A stretch of DNA of 28,330 nt from a virus (IMGVR_UViG_3300007734_000544:1-28330); one strand, 5' to 3'. Counted from the first letter of the stretch, positions 1 through 8,523 are shown. Notes: generated by a model not told the origin, from the letters alone. Numbers and translations: made by a program.

Positions 1-512
1 CCAATTCAACAACAGATGTTGAAAGATTAGGAAAATACTTCTTAGACATAAAAAGTCCTAGTGGTCTCTTATTTGTTGCAAAACAAAATTTACTGTCTAG
101 AACAGCAGTCCAAACTCAAGCTAGTGGCAGATTGTTAAATGAAGGAACATACACTCCATTAGGCACTTTAGCACAAGCAGGGGGTGTTGCTTTTGGACTG
201 CATACTTATAAACAAGGACTAAATCCATTCAACAATCCTAATCAATATTATAATGATGCTAAAAAAAAGGTAAACGACATTTTAACTAATAGACTAGTTG
301 AATTAAAGTCTAATTATTCTTTAAATAATAATCCAAATAATCCAAATGATCCAATACAAAAATACCGAGGTGGTCCTGGTTCAACATTAGGCATAGGGCA
401 CACAACAATTTATCGTGCCGAAAACCATCATGTAAAATTAAATGGAAGGGATGATTATAGAAAAGATACTAATAGAACAGACAATATTACACAAGAGTTA
501 AAATATTTATAA
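1..512 (+). CDS. Phage structural protein, C-terminal part (truncated by window edge)
   Basis: The reading frame is open from base 3 and has no start in the window, so this is the C-terminal 169 codons of a longer protein. A TTG at 132 could be taken as a start, but the frame continues upstream with good coding character (SGLLFVAKQNLLSRTAVQTQ), so I do not use it. The stretch LLNEGTYTPLGTLAQAGGVA followed by a GLNPF motif resembles proteins I associate with the tail/baseplate regions of T4-like environmental phages, without a known biochemical role. The C-terminus is rich in Asn and Pro. It sits directly upstream of baseplate genes. Structural assignment is from context; exact function unknown. 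Confidence 0.6.
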   Translation, partial: NSTTDVERLGKYFLDIKSPSGLLFVAKQNLLSRTAVQTQASGRLLNEGTYTPLGTLAQAGGVAFGLHTYKQGLNPFNNPNQYYNDAKKKVNDILTNRLVELKSNYSLNNNPNNPNDPIQKYRGGPGSTLGIGHTTIYRAENHHVKLNGRDDYRKDTNRTDNITQELKYL

Positions 513-524
513 GATATTTACAAG
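502..524 (+). promoter_or_regulatory. Candidate late promoter (class 2 motif) overlapping a stop codon
   Basis: AATATTTATAAGAT begins at 502 and overlaps the TAA at 510-512; a second GATATTTA follows at 513-520. It matches the recurrent nATATTTATnATAA element seen at seven other gene boundaries and has no -33 box. It would serve the baseplate operon starting at 587, leaving a leader of about 70 bases. Function is inferred from recurrence and position. Confidence 0.35.
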
Positions 525-586
525 ATGGTATATAATTCTTAAAGGAATCCAGAATAGACCAATATTCTATTAAATAAAACTAACAT

Positions 587-1726
587 ATGCCTATAATACA
601 AAAACCACTAGGGGTTACCAATACATGGAATAACAAATATAAGAGCATTCCAATTCCTAATCCTACATTAATTGACACAGATTCATTAACTTCAGCTGTT
701 ACTTCAGGTGGTGGAATAAGTAATATTCATTATCAAACATCTATTACTCCAGATAATCCATATAATGTTTACACTCAACAGCAATTAATAGATATTAATT
801 CACTTAACAAAATAACTCAAATTTCATCTTATATTGGAAAAAGTGGAATAACTACCCCTGGTGATTTTAGAGCATTATTGAGAGAAAATCAATCGCCAAC
901 TCAAAAAAGTCAAGATACTCCTCAATTTGGTTCATTAACAAACGCTCCAATATATACTGAGAAAAATATAGAACAAAGAGTAAATCTAGGAGACCCAGGA
1001 AATAGAAGTGGAAAAAACTTAACATCATATGTTAGTGGAGCAGGAGGAGGAGCAGCAAGCATTACAGGTAATAATTCATACGATAAAATAAACTCATCAG
1101 AAGTAGGAGCTAAAAACCCTCAAAATGACTTAGTAAAATTTATAATAGGAGTTATAAATAATGAAACCCCATCACAAACTACTAACATACAATTCAGAGC
1201 ATTTTTAAACAACATCTCGGATGCATATTCATCAGATTGGCAAGCTACAAAATACATAGGAAGAGGTGAAAACTTCTACACTTACGCTGGTTTTGACAGA
1301 AAAGTTTCATTATCTTGGACAGTAGCCGCTCAATCAAAAACGGAACTTATTCCAATGTATAAAAAATTAAACTATTTAGCTTCAATTTGTACTCCAAATT
1401 ACAGCACCAATGGTGGATACATGCAAGGAAACATAGTTAAATTAACAATTGGAGGATATTTTTATGAACAACCGGGTATTATAACAGGTTTAAGTTATGA
1501 AATGAATGATGACAGTGCGGCTTGGGAAATAGCAATTAATGATAGCGGAGATGAAGATGATACAGTTAAACAATTACCACATTTAATTAAAGTGTCTAGT
1601 TTTAACTTTATTCCAATTCATAATTTTGTGCCTAGATTAGTACAAAGTCCAAACACATCAACAATAGAAAGATACATTGCTTTAGCCAATGGAACAGGTT
1701 TAGACAGTACTAATTATAAAGCATAA
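587..1726 (+). CDS. Baseplate tail-tube initiator-like protein (T4 gp48/gp54 type)
   Basis: 379 residues, close to the length of T4 gp48 (about 364). The N-terminal 180 residues are low in complexity and rich in Gly, Ser, Asn and Thr. The region from about residue 182 (LVKFIIGVINN) to 320 looks like a compact tube-type beta domain: FRAFLNNISDAYSSDWQ, then YIGRGENFYTYAGFDRKVSL, and a GYFYEQPGIITGLSYEM segment. In contractile phages this fold builds the first tube rings above the baseplate hub. The next gene, a LysM baseplate protein, starts immediately after its stop. The gp48/gp54 assignment rests on domain appearance and neighbours and could be a related tube-like baseplate protein. Confidence 0.5.
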   Translation: MPIIQKPLGVTNTWNNKYKSIPIPNPTLIDTDSLTSAVTSGGGISNIHYQTSITPDNPYNVYTQQQLIDINSLNKITQISSYIGKSGITTPGDFRALLRENQSPTQKSQDTPQFGSLTNAPIYTEKNIEQRVNLGDPGNRSGKNLTSYVSGAGGGAASITGNNSYDKINSSEVGAKNPQNDLVKFIIGVINNETPSQTTNIQFRAFLNNISDAYSSDWQATKYIGRGENFYTYAGFDRKVSLSWTVAAQSKTELIPMYKKLNYLASICTPNYSTNGGYMQGNIVKLTIGGYFYEQPGIITGLSYEMNDDSAAWEIAINDSGDEDDTVKQLPHLIKVSSFNFIPIHNFVPRLVQSPNTSTIERYIALANGTGLDSTNYKA

Positions 1727-2053
1727 ATGAATAGATATAAAAATACACCTATTGTAAAAACGGATAATAAACTTAACTATCAAACAACTCGTTATCCTGA
1801 GGTACTCTTAAGTGACAACGATGTTTATGTTTATTCAACACAGGGTGACAGATTTGACACTTTAGCAAACCAATATTATGGAGATCAATCATTATGGTGG
1901 ATTATATCAATTGCTAATACTGCAATTGCAGGCACATCGTTACCTTCGGATTTTCCTCAAAATTCACTTATCATCCCTGAAGGACTACAAATACGAATAC
2001 CTGCTGATTACGTTAATGTGTTAAATAATTTTAAGAATTTAAATAGTTTATAA
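1727..2053 (+). CDS. LysM-domain baseplate protein (gp53-like or tail LysM adaptor)
   Basis: 108 residues. The centre holds a LysM-like segment: a GDRFDTLANQYYGDQSLWW core at about residues 40-58, then IISIANTA, ending with IPEGLQIRIPA. This is the pattern of tail LysM proteins that staple the hub to the wedges in contractile tails; T4 gp53 also carries a LysM-like fold. There is no signal peptide, which argues against a secreted wall binder. The start follows the TAA of the previous gene with no gap, and the next gene begins one base after its own stop, so the three are clearly co-transcribed and probably translationally coupled. Confidence 0.75.
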   Translation: MNRYKNTPIVKTDNKLNYQTTRYPEVLLSDNDVYVYSTQGDRFDTLANQYYGDQSLWWIISIANTAIAGTSLPSDFPQNSLIIPEGLQIRIPADYVNVLNNFKNLNSL

Positions 2054-2054
2054 A

Positions 2055-3074
2055 ATGAATATATTAGGCGAAGGATTCCCAGACGAAATAATTAAACAAG
2101 TAGAAGTAAGACAAAAAGTCTACGGCTCAGGTTACAATTCATTAAATCCAAAAACATCAAAAGAAATAGTATATCTAAATGCTAATACTTCATGGGTTAA
2201 ATTAATATCATCAGTTAACATAGACAATCCAAAAATTATTCAAGATAAATCATTAGCTGACTTAGGTGACGCCATTAAAGGTAATGAATTAGCTAAAAAG
2301 TTTGTTTTATTTAATGGAGTTAATGGGGGATCCTCTAATCAAAGATCAGGCATTGCTTTAAATAAAGATATTTTAGGAAACAACAACGCTTATGGCATAG
2401 GAGGAACAGAATTTGGTTTACGCCCAATGATGGGCATAATTTCAGCTGACATAAAACATGAAAATAGAGGTTCTATAAGAAGAGCAACAATAAAAGTTAA
2501 AGCATTTAATAAAGCACAATTTGACATTATAGATGTTTTATATTTAAGATTAGGTTTTAATATTTTATTAGAATGGGGACATTCAATGTATTTCGACAAT
2601 AATAAACAACTCCAAACTGAAATAGATAATAGTTTAGCTGATACCTTTTTAAAGGCTACTAAAGGATTTTATGGTTCAAAAGATGGTGTAACGTCTTTAA
2701 CTTATATAGACTTTCTTAAATTAATAGATAACCGAAGAAAAACATCAAATGGAAACTACGATGCAATGTTTGGTAAAGTTTGTAACTTTCATTGGTCATT
2801 TATGCAAGACGGAAGTTATGATATTACTATAGAATTAGTTAGTATTGGAGACATAATTGAGTCTTTTAAAATAAATGCCTTAATAAGTGGCATTGATCTT
2901 TCTGTAAAAGCAGGAGAAGCAAAAGATCCATCTCAAATGACCAATGAAGAAGTAATTACACAATATGCTAATCAGAGTGAAATAGGAAAATATTTTTGGA
3001 AATTAAGTAATGGTACTATTGCTGCTAATTCAAAAGAAGAAGAAGATTTTGAGGGAGACGGAGGAGAAAGCTAA
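2055..3074 (+). CDS. Baseplate hub-like structural protein, first of two adjacent parts
   Basis: 339 residues. It opens with MNILGEGFPDEIIKQVEVRQ and has two folded-looking segments: MMGIISADIKHENRGSIRRA to about residue 175, and VCNFHWSFMQDGSYDITIEL near residues 240-260. The alternating beta-strand pattern and its place after the tube initiator and LysM genes suggest a hub (gp27-like) component. It ends in an acidic tail (EEEDFEGDGGES). The next gene lies in the same reading frame 39 bases downstream, separated by this stop and a second in-frame TAA, so the two may be halves of one ancestral protein. No sequence-level match to T4 gp27 is visible to me. Confidence 0.5.
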   Translation: MNILGEGFPDEIIKQVEVRQKVYGSGYNSLNPKTSKEIVYLNANTSWVKLISSVNIDNPKIIQDKSLADLGDAIKGNELAKKFVLFNGVNGGSSNQRSGIALNKDILGNNNAYGIGGTEFGLRPMMGIISADIKHENRGSIRRATIKVKAFNKAQFDIIDVLYLRLGFNILLEWGHSMYFDNNKQLQTEIDNSLADTFLKATKGFYGSKDGVTSLTYIDFLKLIDNRRKTSNGNYDAMFGKVCNFHWSFMQDGSYDITIELVSIGDIIESFKINALISGIDLSVKAGEAKDPSQMTNEEVITQYANQSEIGKYFWKLSNGTIAANSKEEEDFEGDGGES

Positions 3075-3113
3075 TCCACCAAAAAATACATTTAAAAATA
3101 TAAAATAGACAAT

Positions 3114-4481
3114 ATGGCAACAGATATGATAGACATAAAATATGGAGGTTTAGAGGATACTATTTATTATGTCAGATTAGGAGCATTCTTAAAATTTATT
3201 GAAACAGACATAATGTATCATTTTGATGTAAATGGAACAGCAGTCCCCGCGTTAACATTTGACACTGAAGTTGAAACAAATTTAATGTACATTGAACCAG
3301 AACAAGTAAGTACTGATCCTACAATTTGTGTTGTTAGCAGAGATGTACTAATTTCAAAAGTTACCTATTCATTTGCTACCGCAGGAGATAAATTTGTTAG
3401 TCTACTTTTCTCCAAGGACCCAAACCCATATGGGCAAATAATGAACATATATGTTAGTATGAAATTTATTTTAAATAAATTAAATGAGTTAAAAAATGCT
3501 GACACTAACAAAGTAGTTTTAATTGATTTGTTGAATGATATATTAGCAGGAATAAATAGTTCTTTAGGAGGAATAAATAAATTAGAAGTCTCCATTAACG
3601 AAACAACAGTAATTATAAGAGATATGAATCCACTTCCAAATATTCAAGAAGTAATTAAAGTGATGAAAGCAAATTCAAAACAATTTAATATTTACGATAA
3701 ACATGCTCAATTTGATTTATATGGTTACAGTACTGTGGGAACTAATTATGAAGGAAAAGGACATGCTTCTTTTATAAAAGAATTTAGTTTTACAACAGAA
3801 ATATCTCCTGAATTATCAACAATGATAACTGTTGGAGCAACAGCAAACAGTGTTGCAGTAGGAGAAAATTCAACTGCTTTTTCAAAATATAATGTTGGTC
3901 TAACAGACAGATATAAAGAAAAAATAGTATATCTTAAAAGTGACGGAACAATAGATACTGAAACTTACACAGATCCATATGGAGACATTGTTTCAACTCC
4001 AGAATCAAGAGCTGAACAAATGGAAGCAACAAACTCCGTAAAACTTTACACAGATTTATATATGAAATATGCTAGTATATATCATAATTATTGTGATTAT
4101 ATAAGAAAACTAGCAGGTGACGGTTATGTAGGTCCAGTATATACTGGTGAAGCTGATGTTTATAAAGACGCATTAGTTAATTTTATTACATTTCGCCAAC
4201 AAGGAATAGCTGCACAAACAGCTTATCAAGTAAAAAAAGATCCTACAAAATATGCATTTCCTTCAGGCTTTAAACCATCAACAGGTTTTATTCCATTCAA
4301 CATGTCACTAACAATGGATGGACTGTCAGGAATGAAAATATATAGTAAATTTAACATAGATACAACATATCTACCAGCAAATTATCCAAATAATGCAAGT
4401 TTTTTAATAAAAAATATAAACCACACCATTTCTAACAATAAATGGTTTACTAAAATAGAATCAATAGTTATATCTCAATAA
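3114..4481 (+). CDS. Baseplate hub-like structural protein, second of two adjacent parts
   Basis: 455 residues beginning MATDMIDIKYGGLEDTIYYV, with no catalytic motif visible. A segment near residues 215-245 (ASFIKEFSFTTEISPELSTM, then ITVGATANS) is typical of extended beta-rich tail proteins. The C-terminus (KNINHTISNNKWFTKIESIV) has the look of the end of a hub protein, where a beta domain closes the ring. It is in the same frame as the preceding gene, and the amidase gene starts 9 bases after its stop. Function is assigned from position between the LysM protein and the cell-wall hydrolases. Confidence 0.5.
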   Translation: MATDMIDIKYGGLEDTIYYVRLGAFLKFIETDIMYHFDVNGTAVPALTFDTEVETNLMYIEPEQVSTDPTICVVSRDVLISKVTYSFATAGDKFVSLLFSKDPNPYGQIMNIYVSMKFILNKLNELKNADTNKVVLIDLLNDILAGINSSLGGINKLEVSINETTVIIRDMNPLPNIQEVIKVMKANSKQFNIYDKHAQFDLYGYSTVGTNYEGKGHASFIKEFSFTTEISPELSTMITVGATANSVAVGENSTAFSKYNVGLTDRYKEKIVYLKSDGTIDTETYTDPYGDIVSTPESRAEQMEATNSVKLYTDLYMKYASIYHNYCDYIRKLAGDGYVGPVYTGEADVYKDALVNFITFRQQGIAAQTAYQVKKDPTKYAFPSGFKPSTGFIPFNMSLTMDGLSGMKIYSKFNIDTTYLPANYPNNASFLIKNINHTISNNKWFTKIESIVISQ

Positions 4482-4490
4482 TTTAATAAA

Positions 4491-5273
4491 ATGCCAGTAG
4501 ACATATTCATAGACGGACCCCCATCATTTAACAACGCCTCTGTAGGTGACGCATCTAAAATTGCTCCTATAAGTAGTAGGGACAGTGTGAATGGACCAAC
4601 AGTAAAAACATCTCCAAGTGGATTTGATTTTAGTACTAAAGCCTTTTCACAAAATGTAACTGTCAAAACACAAATTTACCTTCATCATACTGCTGGATCT
4701 CAACAGTCAGATAAAGGCAAAGGTACAATAAATACTTTAAATAATAGAGAAGTATCTACCCATACAGTAATTGATAAAGACGGACATATTGAATATTTAT
4801 TTGATGATAAATATATTTCATATCATGGTGGAGCAGGACTAATTCCACAAAACTTAGGATTGTCAGTTGAAATAGAAGCTTACGGATGTTTAACACAAAA
4901 CAATGGTATTTTTTATACTGCTTATAAAAATAAATTACCTGATCAAAATACAGCAGGATTAGCAGTAGACATAAATGGAAAACCTACACCATATAAAAAA
5001 CACGCATATTACCAAAAATATACTCCTGCCCAAATAGCAGCTGTTAAAACTTTAATAGTAAATTGGTCTAAAAAACATAACATTCCAGTTAAATGGGAGG
5101 GTCAAAAATCCTTTGACAGATTATTTCCACCAAATGATGTGAAGGGAAATTACACAACAAGTCCAGATGCTTTTAAAGGAATATCAGGCTTATATTCTCA
5201 TAACTCAATTAGAACAGATAAATCGGATGTATTTCCTCAAAAAGAATTAATTGAAATGTTTAAAACATTATAA
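4491..5273 (+). CDS. N-acetylmuramoyl-L-alanine amidase (Amidase_2 / PGRP fold)
   Basis: 260 residues. It cleaves the bond between N-acetylmuramate and L-alanine in peptidoglycan. The first 60 residues form a Ser/Pro-rich leader with no signal peptide. The catalytic domain then shows the zinc motif YLHHTAG (His65/His66), STHTVIDKDGHIEYLFDD, ISYHGG and LSVEIEAYG. A late GLYSHNSIRTDKSDVFPQ block supplies the second zinc-ligand region. This order is standard for Amidase_2. Its place inside the baseplate operon suggests a tail-associated lysin for DNA entry, but a lysis endolysin is equally possible. The next gene starts two bases after its stop. Confidence 0.88.
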   Translation: MPVDIFIDGPPSFNNASVGDASKIAPISSRDSVNGPTVKTSPSGFDFSTKAFSQNVTVKTQIYLHHTAGSQQSDKGKGTINTLNNREVSTHTVIDKDGHIEYLFDDKYISYHGGAGLIPQNLGLSVEIEAYGCLTQNNGIFYTAYKNKLPDQNTAGLAVDINGKPTPYKKHAYYQKYTPAQIAAVKTLIVNWSKKHNIPVKWEGQKSFDRLFPPNDVKGNYTTSPDAFKGISGLYSHNSIRTDKSDVFPQKELIEMFKTL

Positions 5274-5275
5274 AA

Positions 5276-5920
5276 ATGCCATATTATCCACTATCTCAAA
5301 TAACTACCAATTTAAACACTAATGGGGGAGAATTTGAGTACACAATTACAAAACAAGAATATAAAGGAAGATACTGGAAAAATTCTAAAGGAGAATACTT
5401 TACAGGTAAAACTCCCCAAGATACTCCTATTAAAAAATTAACTAAAATAGTTTACAACACAGATAATGCTTTATCTAATAATAAAAGCGTAACTATAGCT
5501 GTATTTCCTAAAGATCCTGATCCTATTATGATACATTATAAATCATCAATAGATATACATGAATATTTAGCGTTAAAAAATACAAATCCTTTACAAATAA
5601 CTTATCTTCCTTCTTATTCCTTACCAACTCCAACACAACAAGACTATGTAAACGGAGAGTTTAAAAGATACTTTTGTAAAAAAACAAATGAAATTATATA
5701 CTTAGAAGTAAGTAAAGAAACACATGATAAGTTAGTAAAACGAGATTCTCAAATTTTATGGCAACTATACTCACCATTTAACTTGACTTGGCAATTGACC
5801 GGCAACAAAGAACAAGTGTTTACAACAAATAAAAATACAGTAGAACTAGCATCAGTAAAACAAAAACTGTTAATGTTGGCAGAATATTTAAAAATGGACT
5901 TTACAAAATACTATAAATAA
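5276..5920 (+). CDS. Phage tail/baseplate-associated protein of unknown function
   Basis: 214 residues with no enzymatic motif. The N-terminal half contains EYKGRYWKNSKGEYFTGKTP followed by a proline/threonine linker. This GxYxxNxxGxYFTG arrangement looks like a small adhesive or baseplate domain often found among phage tail genes. The C-terminal third is helical and charged. It is wedged between two peptidoglycan hydrolases with 2-base and 1-base gaps, so it is translated with them; a role in presenting or anchoring the lysins at the tail tip is an inference from that position only. Confidence 0.5.
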   Translation: MPYYPLSQITTNLNTNGGEFEYTITKQEYKGRYWKNSKGEYFTGKTPQDTPIKKLTKIVYNTDNALSNNKSVTIAVFPKDPDPIMIHYKSSIDIHEYLALKNTNPLQITYLPSYSLPTPTQQDYVNGEFKRYFCKKTNEIIYLEVSKETHDKLVKRDSQILWQLYSPFNLTWQLTGNKEQVFTTNKNTVELASVKQKLLMLAEYLKMDFTKYYK

Positions 5921-5921
5921 A

Positions 5922-6422
5922 ATGACAGACGATAAACCAACTATTGACAGAATAAAGTTACTTCATCCTAAACTAAGAGATGAGGCAACACTAATTTATC
6001 AAGAAATTAAAGCAGCCTTAACAGGAAAAGCCATTTGTAGATTTTCATACACACTAAGAACATTTGCAGAACAAGATGCTTTATTTAACGCTCGTCCTCA
6101 AGTCACAAAAGCAAAAGGAGGACAATCATATCACAACTATGGCTTAGCAGTTGACATAGTACTGTTAGTAGACAAAGATGCTAATGGCTCTTATGAATCA
6201 GCATTGTGGGACGTTAAAAGTGATTTTGATGGAGACAATAAATCTGACTGGATGGAAATTGTAGCAATTTTTAAAAGACATGGCTGGGAATGGGGAGGTG
6301 ATTGGAAATTTTACGATGCTCCTCACTTTCAAAAAACATTAGGAAAGTCAATTGTACAATTGCTTAAAATGCACAACAGTAAAAAATTCATAACTAAAAC
6401 AACATATGTTGATTTAGACTAA
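5922..6422 (+). CDS. M15-family peptidoglycan peptidase (endolysin-like, VanY/CwlK type)
   Basis: 166 residues forming a single domain. The zinc site is recognisable: SYHNYGLAVDI gives His71 and Asp78, and DAPHFQ gives the general-base Asp132 and ligand His135. Ahead of them, FSYTLRTFAEQDALF matches the start of the M15 fold. Family members (for example the T5 endolysin) hydrolyse L-alanyl-D-glutamate or D-Ala-D-Ala links in stem peptides. No signal sequence or wall-binding domain is present, typical of phage lysins against Gram-negative hosts. Together with the amidase two genes upstream it would attack two different bonds. Confidence 0.88.
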   Translation: MTDDKPTIDRIKLLHPKLRDEATLIYQEIKAALTGKAICRFSYTLRTFAEQDALFNARPQVTKAKGGQSYHNYGLAVDIVLLVDKDANGSYESALWDVKSDFDGDNKSDWMEIVAIFKRHGWEWGGDWKFYDAPHFQKTLGKSIVQLLKMHNSKKFITKTTYVDLD

Positions 6423-6449
6423 AATACACTTGACTTTTATAAATTTACT

Positions 6450-6463
6450 AATATTTATGATAA
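6450..6463 (+). promoter_or_regulatory. Class 2 promoter-like motif (nATATTTATnATAA)
   Basis: AATATTTATGATAA directly precedes the ATG at 6464. If its -7 core aligns with the TATATTTA of the -33/-7 promoters, transcription would begin about three bases before that ATG, giving a nearly leaderless message. There is no 20-base-spaced TTG box. Confidence 0.4.
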
Positions 6464-6541
6464 ATGAAAAGATCTGAACTAAAACAAATTATCAAAGAAG
6501 AAATTGATAAAGCATTAAATACAAATAAAATAATAAAATAA
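6464..6541 (+). CDS. 25-residue peptide resembling a capsid-targeting tag
   Basis: A very short gene, MKRSELKQIIKEEIDKALN plus a basic tail (NTNKIIK). The sequence is an amphipathic helix with an I-x-E step (IKE), close to the start of the protein at 26000 (MKKTDLQQIIREEL). Such N-terminal tags resemble the T4 capsid-targeting sequences removed by the gp21 prohead protease at L/I-x-E sites. Here the tag stands alone, so it may be a genuine small peptide or the remnant of a tagged protein whose body was lost. Upstream is the class 2 promoter-like motif; the next gene starts five bases later in another frame. Confidence 0.45.
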   Translation: MKRSELKQIIKEEIDKALNTNKIIK

Positions 6542-6546
6542 TAAAA

Positions 6547-7146
6547 ATGAACAAACAATTTCTACATATGCAAAAACTCGCAGGTTTAATTACTGAGAGT
6601 CAATATAAAAAACTATTGGAAGACCAATCTACTGTTGATAGAATTTTAGACAAAATATCTACTAAAGGTATAGATTCATTAACTGATGAAGAAAAAAATT
6701 ACTTAGACACAGAACAAAAATCACAAGTACCAAATCTAGGAACAACTGAAGTGTATGCAGCAGTGCCCGCAGATGAATTATATAAAATAGTAAATTTTCC
6801 GTCTATGCCTAGTGCTCAAGATGTAATGTTTCCTTGTAATGATGCAACTGAAGAAACTTGTGAGGGTACTTCTGAAATGATTGAAATGCTTAAAAACAAT
6901 GACTTTAAAAAAATTATAAATAAAATAGGATCTCATTATAAAAATAATTGGAGAGCTGATATAGATCAAAATATGTATCCATTTCATGGAATAGATTTTG
7001 ATGGTAATTTTTCCTTACCTTTAAATGTAGCATATGTTCAATTATCAGGTGAATCCATGTTAACTTTTGTAGATAGTTTAAACAGATTTGCTACAGGTTT
7101 TAAATCTGAAGAAGAATGGGGCATAAAAAGTTGGAAAAAACTTTAA
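6547..7146 (+). CDS. Unknown protein with LAGLITE-type N-terminal tag
   Basis: 199 residues. The start MNKQFLHMQKLAGLITESQY looks like a detachable amphipathic tag ending in an L-I-T-E step, a possible prohead-protease site. Next comes a short helical motif, ILDKISTKGIDSLTDEEKNY, reminiscent of small helical hairpins seen in Bacteroidota proteins. The body from about residue 70 (TTEVYAAVPADELYKIVNFP) to the end has two cysteines (CNDATEETC) and no catalytic motif I recognise. It lies between the lysin gene and the polymerase-like gene. A packaged internal protein is a reasonable guess, not shown by the sequence. Confidence 0.55.
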   Translation: MNKQFLHMQKLAGLITESQYKKLLEDQSTVDRILDKISTKGIDSLTDEEKNYLDTEQKSQVPNLGTTEVYAAVPADELYKIVNFPSMPSAQDVMFPCNDATEETCEGTSEMIEMLKNNDFKKIINKIGSHYKNNWRADIDQNMYPFHGIDFDGNFSLPLNVAYVQLSGESMLTFVDSLNRFATGFKSEEEWGIKSWKKL

Positions 7147-7156
7147 AATTTTAAAA

Positions 7157-7188
7157 CTTGGCTTACTAAATACTTTTAAGTATATTTA
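7157..7188 (+). promoter_or_regulatory. Bacteroidota-type promoter (-33/-7) for the family A polymerase gene
   Basis: CTTG at 7157-7160 (reading on as CTTGGCTTA), a 20-base spacer, then TATATTTA at 7181-7188 followed by AGTAAAT. Six other sites in the window have the same boxes with an identical 20-base spacer. Transcription would start near 7192, about 13 bases before the ATG at 7205. Confidence 0.7.
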
Positions 7189-7204
7189 AGTAAATAAAAA
7201 GGTT

Positions 7205-8494
7205 ATGTTTTATATTGCAGAAACTGATGAACAGTTAAAAGAATTTTCAAATATAAAATACAACAAAATATTTGTCGAACTTGTACTTCACAATGATCAT
7301 ACTCACCCAGCGTTAAACGAATTGTCTTTACTGTACATCAAACCATTAAACGGCGATAAAGGCTACATCTTATGTCTTGACCATACTGAGACGCTTTTGT
7401 TAAACAAAACACCTATAACGCATTTACTCGCTGATTATGATGAAATATATGTTAGAAACAGAAAAACATTTATTTACTTTTTCCCATTAAACAATTTAAT
7501 AGACATATCTTTTAATGTACCTGAGTATGTTGAACCCTCAACTTCTGCTCATAATTTCTTTTATCAAAGACAAGGACACTTAACAAACATAAATACAATC
7601 ATACCAATAGTTAAACATTATGAAAAATGTGAACTAATATATGAAATAATAAAAAATTACTGTGTAAAGCCAGACAACAACAAATTTTTAAATAAACTAT
7701 CAACTGTATTTTTTTCAATTGAAAAAAACGGTTTAAAAATTGACAAATATGAATTCAATAAGCATTTTGAACCTAACAATGAAGCGTTTTTTATACACAA
7801 TAATACAGTCTACTCCAAGTATAATTTGTACACTACAACCAGACGGCCTTCCAATAGTTTTAATGGCATCAACTTTGCTGCGTTAAATAAAGACAATGGT
7901 AGTAGAAAGACATTTGTTCCTAAAAATGACTGCTTTATTGAAATGGATGTTAATGGAATGCATCCTAATATATTATGTATGTTAATTAATTATAAATTTA
8001 AAGAAAAAGATATTCATGAATCATTAGCAAAAATATATGGAGTAAGTCGAGAAGAAGGAAAAAAAATTACATTTAAACAATTATATGGTGGAATTTCTGA
8101 AGAATATAAAGATGTTGAATTTTTTCAATTAGTACAAAAATATATATCAAAAACTTGGAAGGAATTTAATGAATCAGGAAACATTACCTTACCTACATCA
8201 GGTCATTGTTTTAGAAAGGATAAATTAAAAGATATGAATCCTCAAAAATTAATAAATTATATAATACAATCAACTGAAACAACAACTAATATATTAATAT
8301 TATGGGAAGTTATTAAAAAAATGAAAAAATTTGAATCTGAAATAATATTGTATGTATATGATTCAATTTTAGTAGATGCTAAAAATAAAGAGATTAAAGA
8401 CATAATAAATATAGTTGAACAAGAATATGAAAAATTAGGATTTTATATTAATGTAAAAATTGGAAATAATTATAATGATTTGGTCTCTCCCTAA
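7205..8494 (+). CDS. Compact DNA polymerase, family A (Pol I palm/fingers)
   Basis: 429 residues. The second half carries the family A motifs in order: a TGR-like TTRRPSNSFNG (about 211), motif A FIEMDVNGMHPN with Asp248, the O-helix REEGKKITFKQLYGG with Arg282, Lys286, Phe290 and Tyr294 in canonical spacing, the Q-helix NYIIQSTETTTN (Asn351, Gln355), and motif C YVYDSILVD with Asp386. Both metal-binding aspartates are present, so it may be active. The usual HDE of motif C is YDS. The N-terminal 150 residues may be a worn 3'-5' exonuclease domain: no Asp-x-Glu pair is visible. Bacterial Pol I is about 930 residues, so this is a minimal form. The phage also has polymerase B at 27250. Codon use becomes more AT-rich after about base 7950. 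Confidence 0.8.
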   Translation: MFYIAETDEQLKEFSNIKYNKIFVELVLHNDHTHPALNELSLLYIKPLNGDKGYILCLDHTETLLLNKTPITHLLADYDEIYVRNRKTFIYFFPLNNLIDISFNVPEYVEPSTSAHNFFYQRQGHLTNINTIIPIVKHYEKCELIYEIIKNYCVKPDNNKFLNKLSTVFFSIEKNGLKIDKYEFNKHFEPNNEAFFIHNNTVYSKYNLYTTTRRPSNSFNGINFAALNKDNGSRKTFVPKNDCFIEMDVNGMHPNILCMLINYKFKEKDIHESLAKIYGVSREEGKKITFKQLYGGISEEYKDVEFFQLVQKYISKTWKEFNESGNITLPTSGHCFRKDKLKDMNPQKLINYIIQSTETTTNILILWEVIKKMKKFESEIILYVYDSILVDAKNKEIKDIINIVEQEYEKLGFYINVKIGNNYNDLVSP

Positions 8495-8500
8495 TTTTAT

Positions 8501-8514
8501 AATATTTATAATAA
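8501..8514 (+). promoter_or_regulatory. Class 2 promoter-like motif upstream of HNH gene
   Basis: AATATTTATAATAA lies seven bases after the polymerase stop. Predicted start is near 8512 with the HNH ATG at 8524. A TTTGG occurs at 8479-8483, but the spacer would be 18 rather than 20, so I class it with the -7-only sites. Confidence 0.45.
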
Positions 8515-8523
8515 ATATATATT

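Noticed and set aside
132-512. TTG at 132 as the true start of the first gene
   Set aside because: The frame is open to the window edge with good protein character upstream, so the gene is truncated by the window, not started here.
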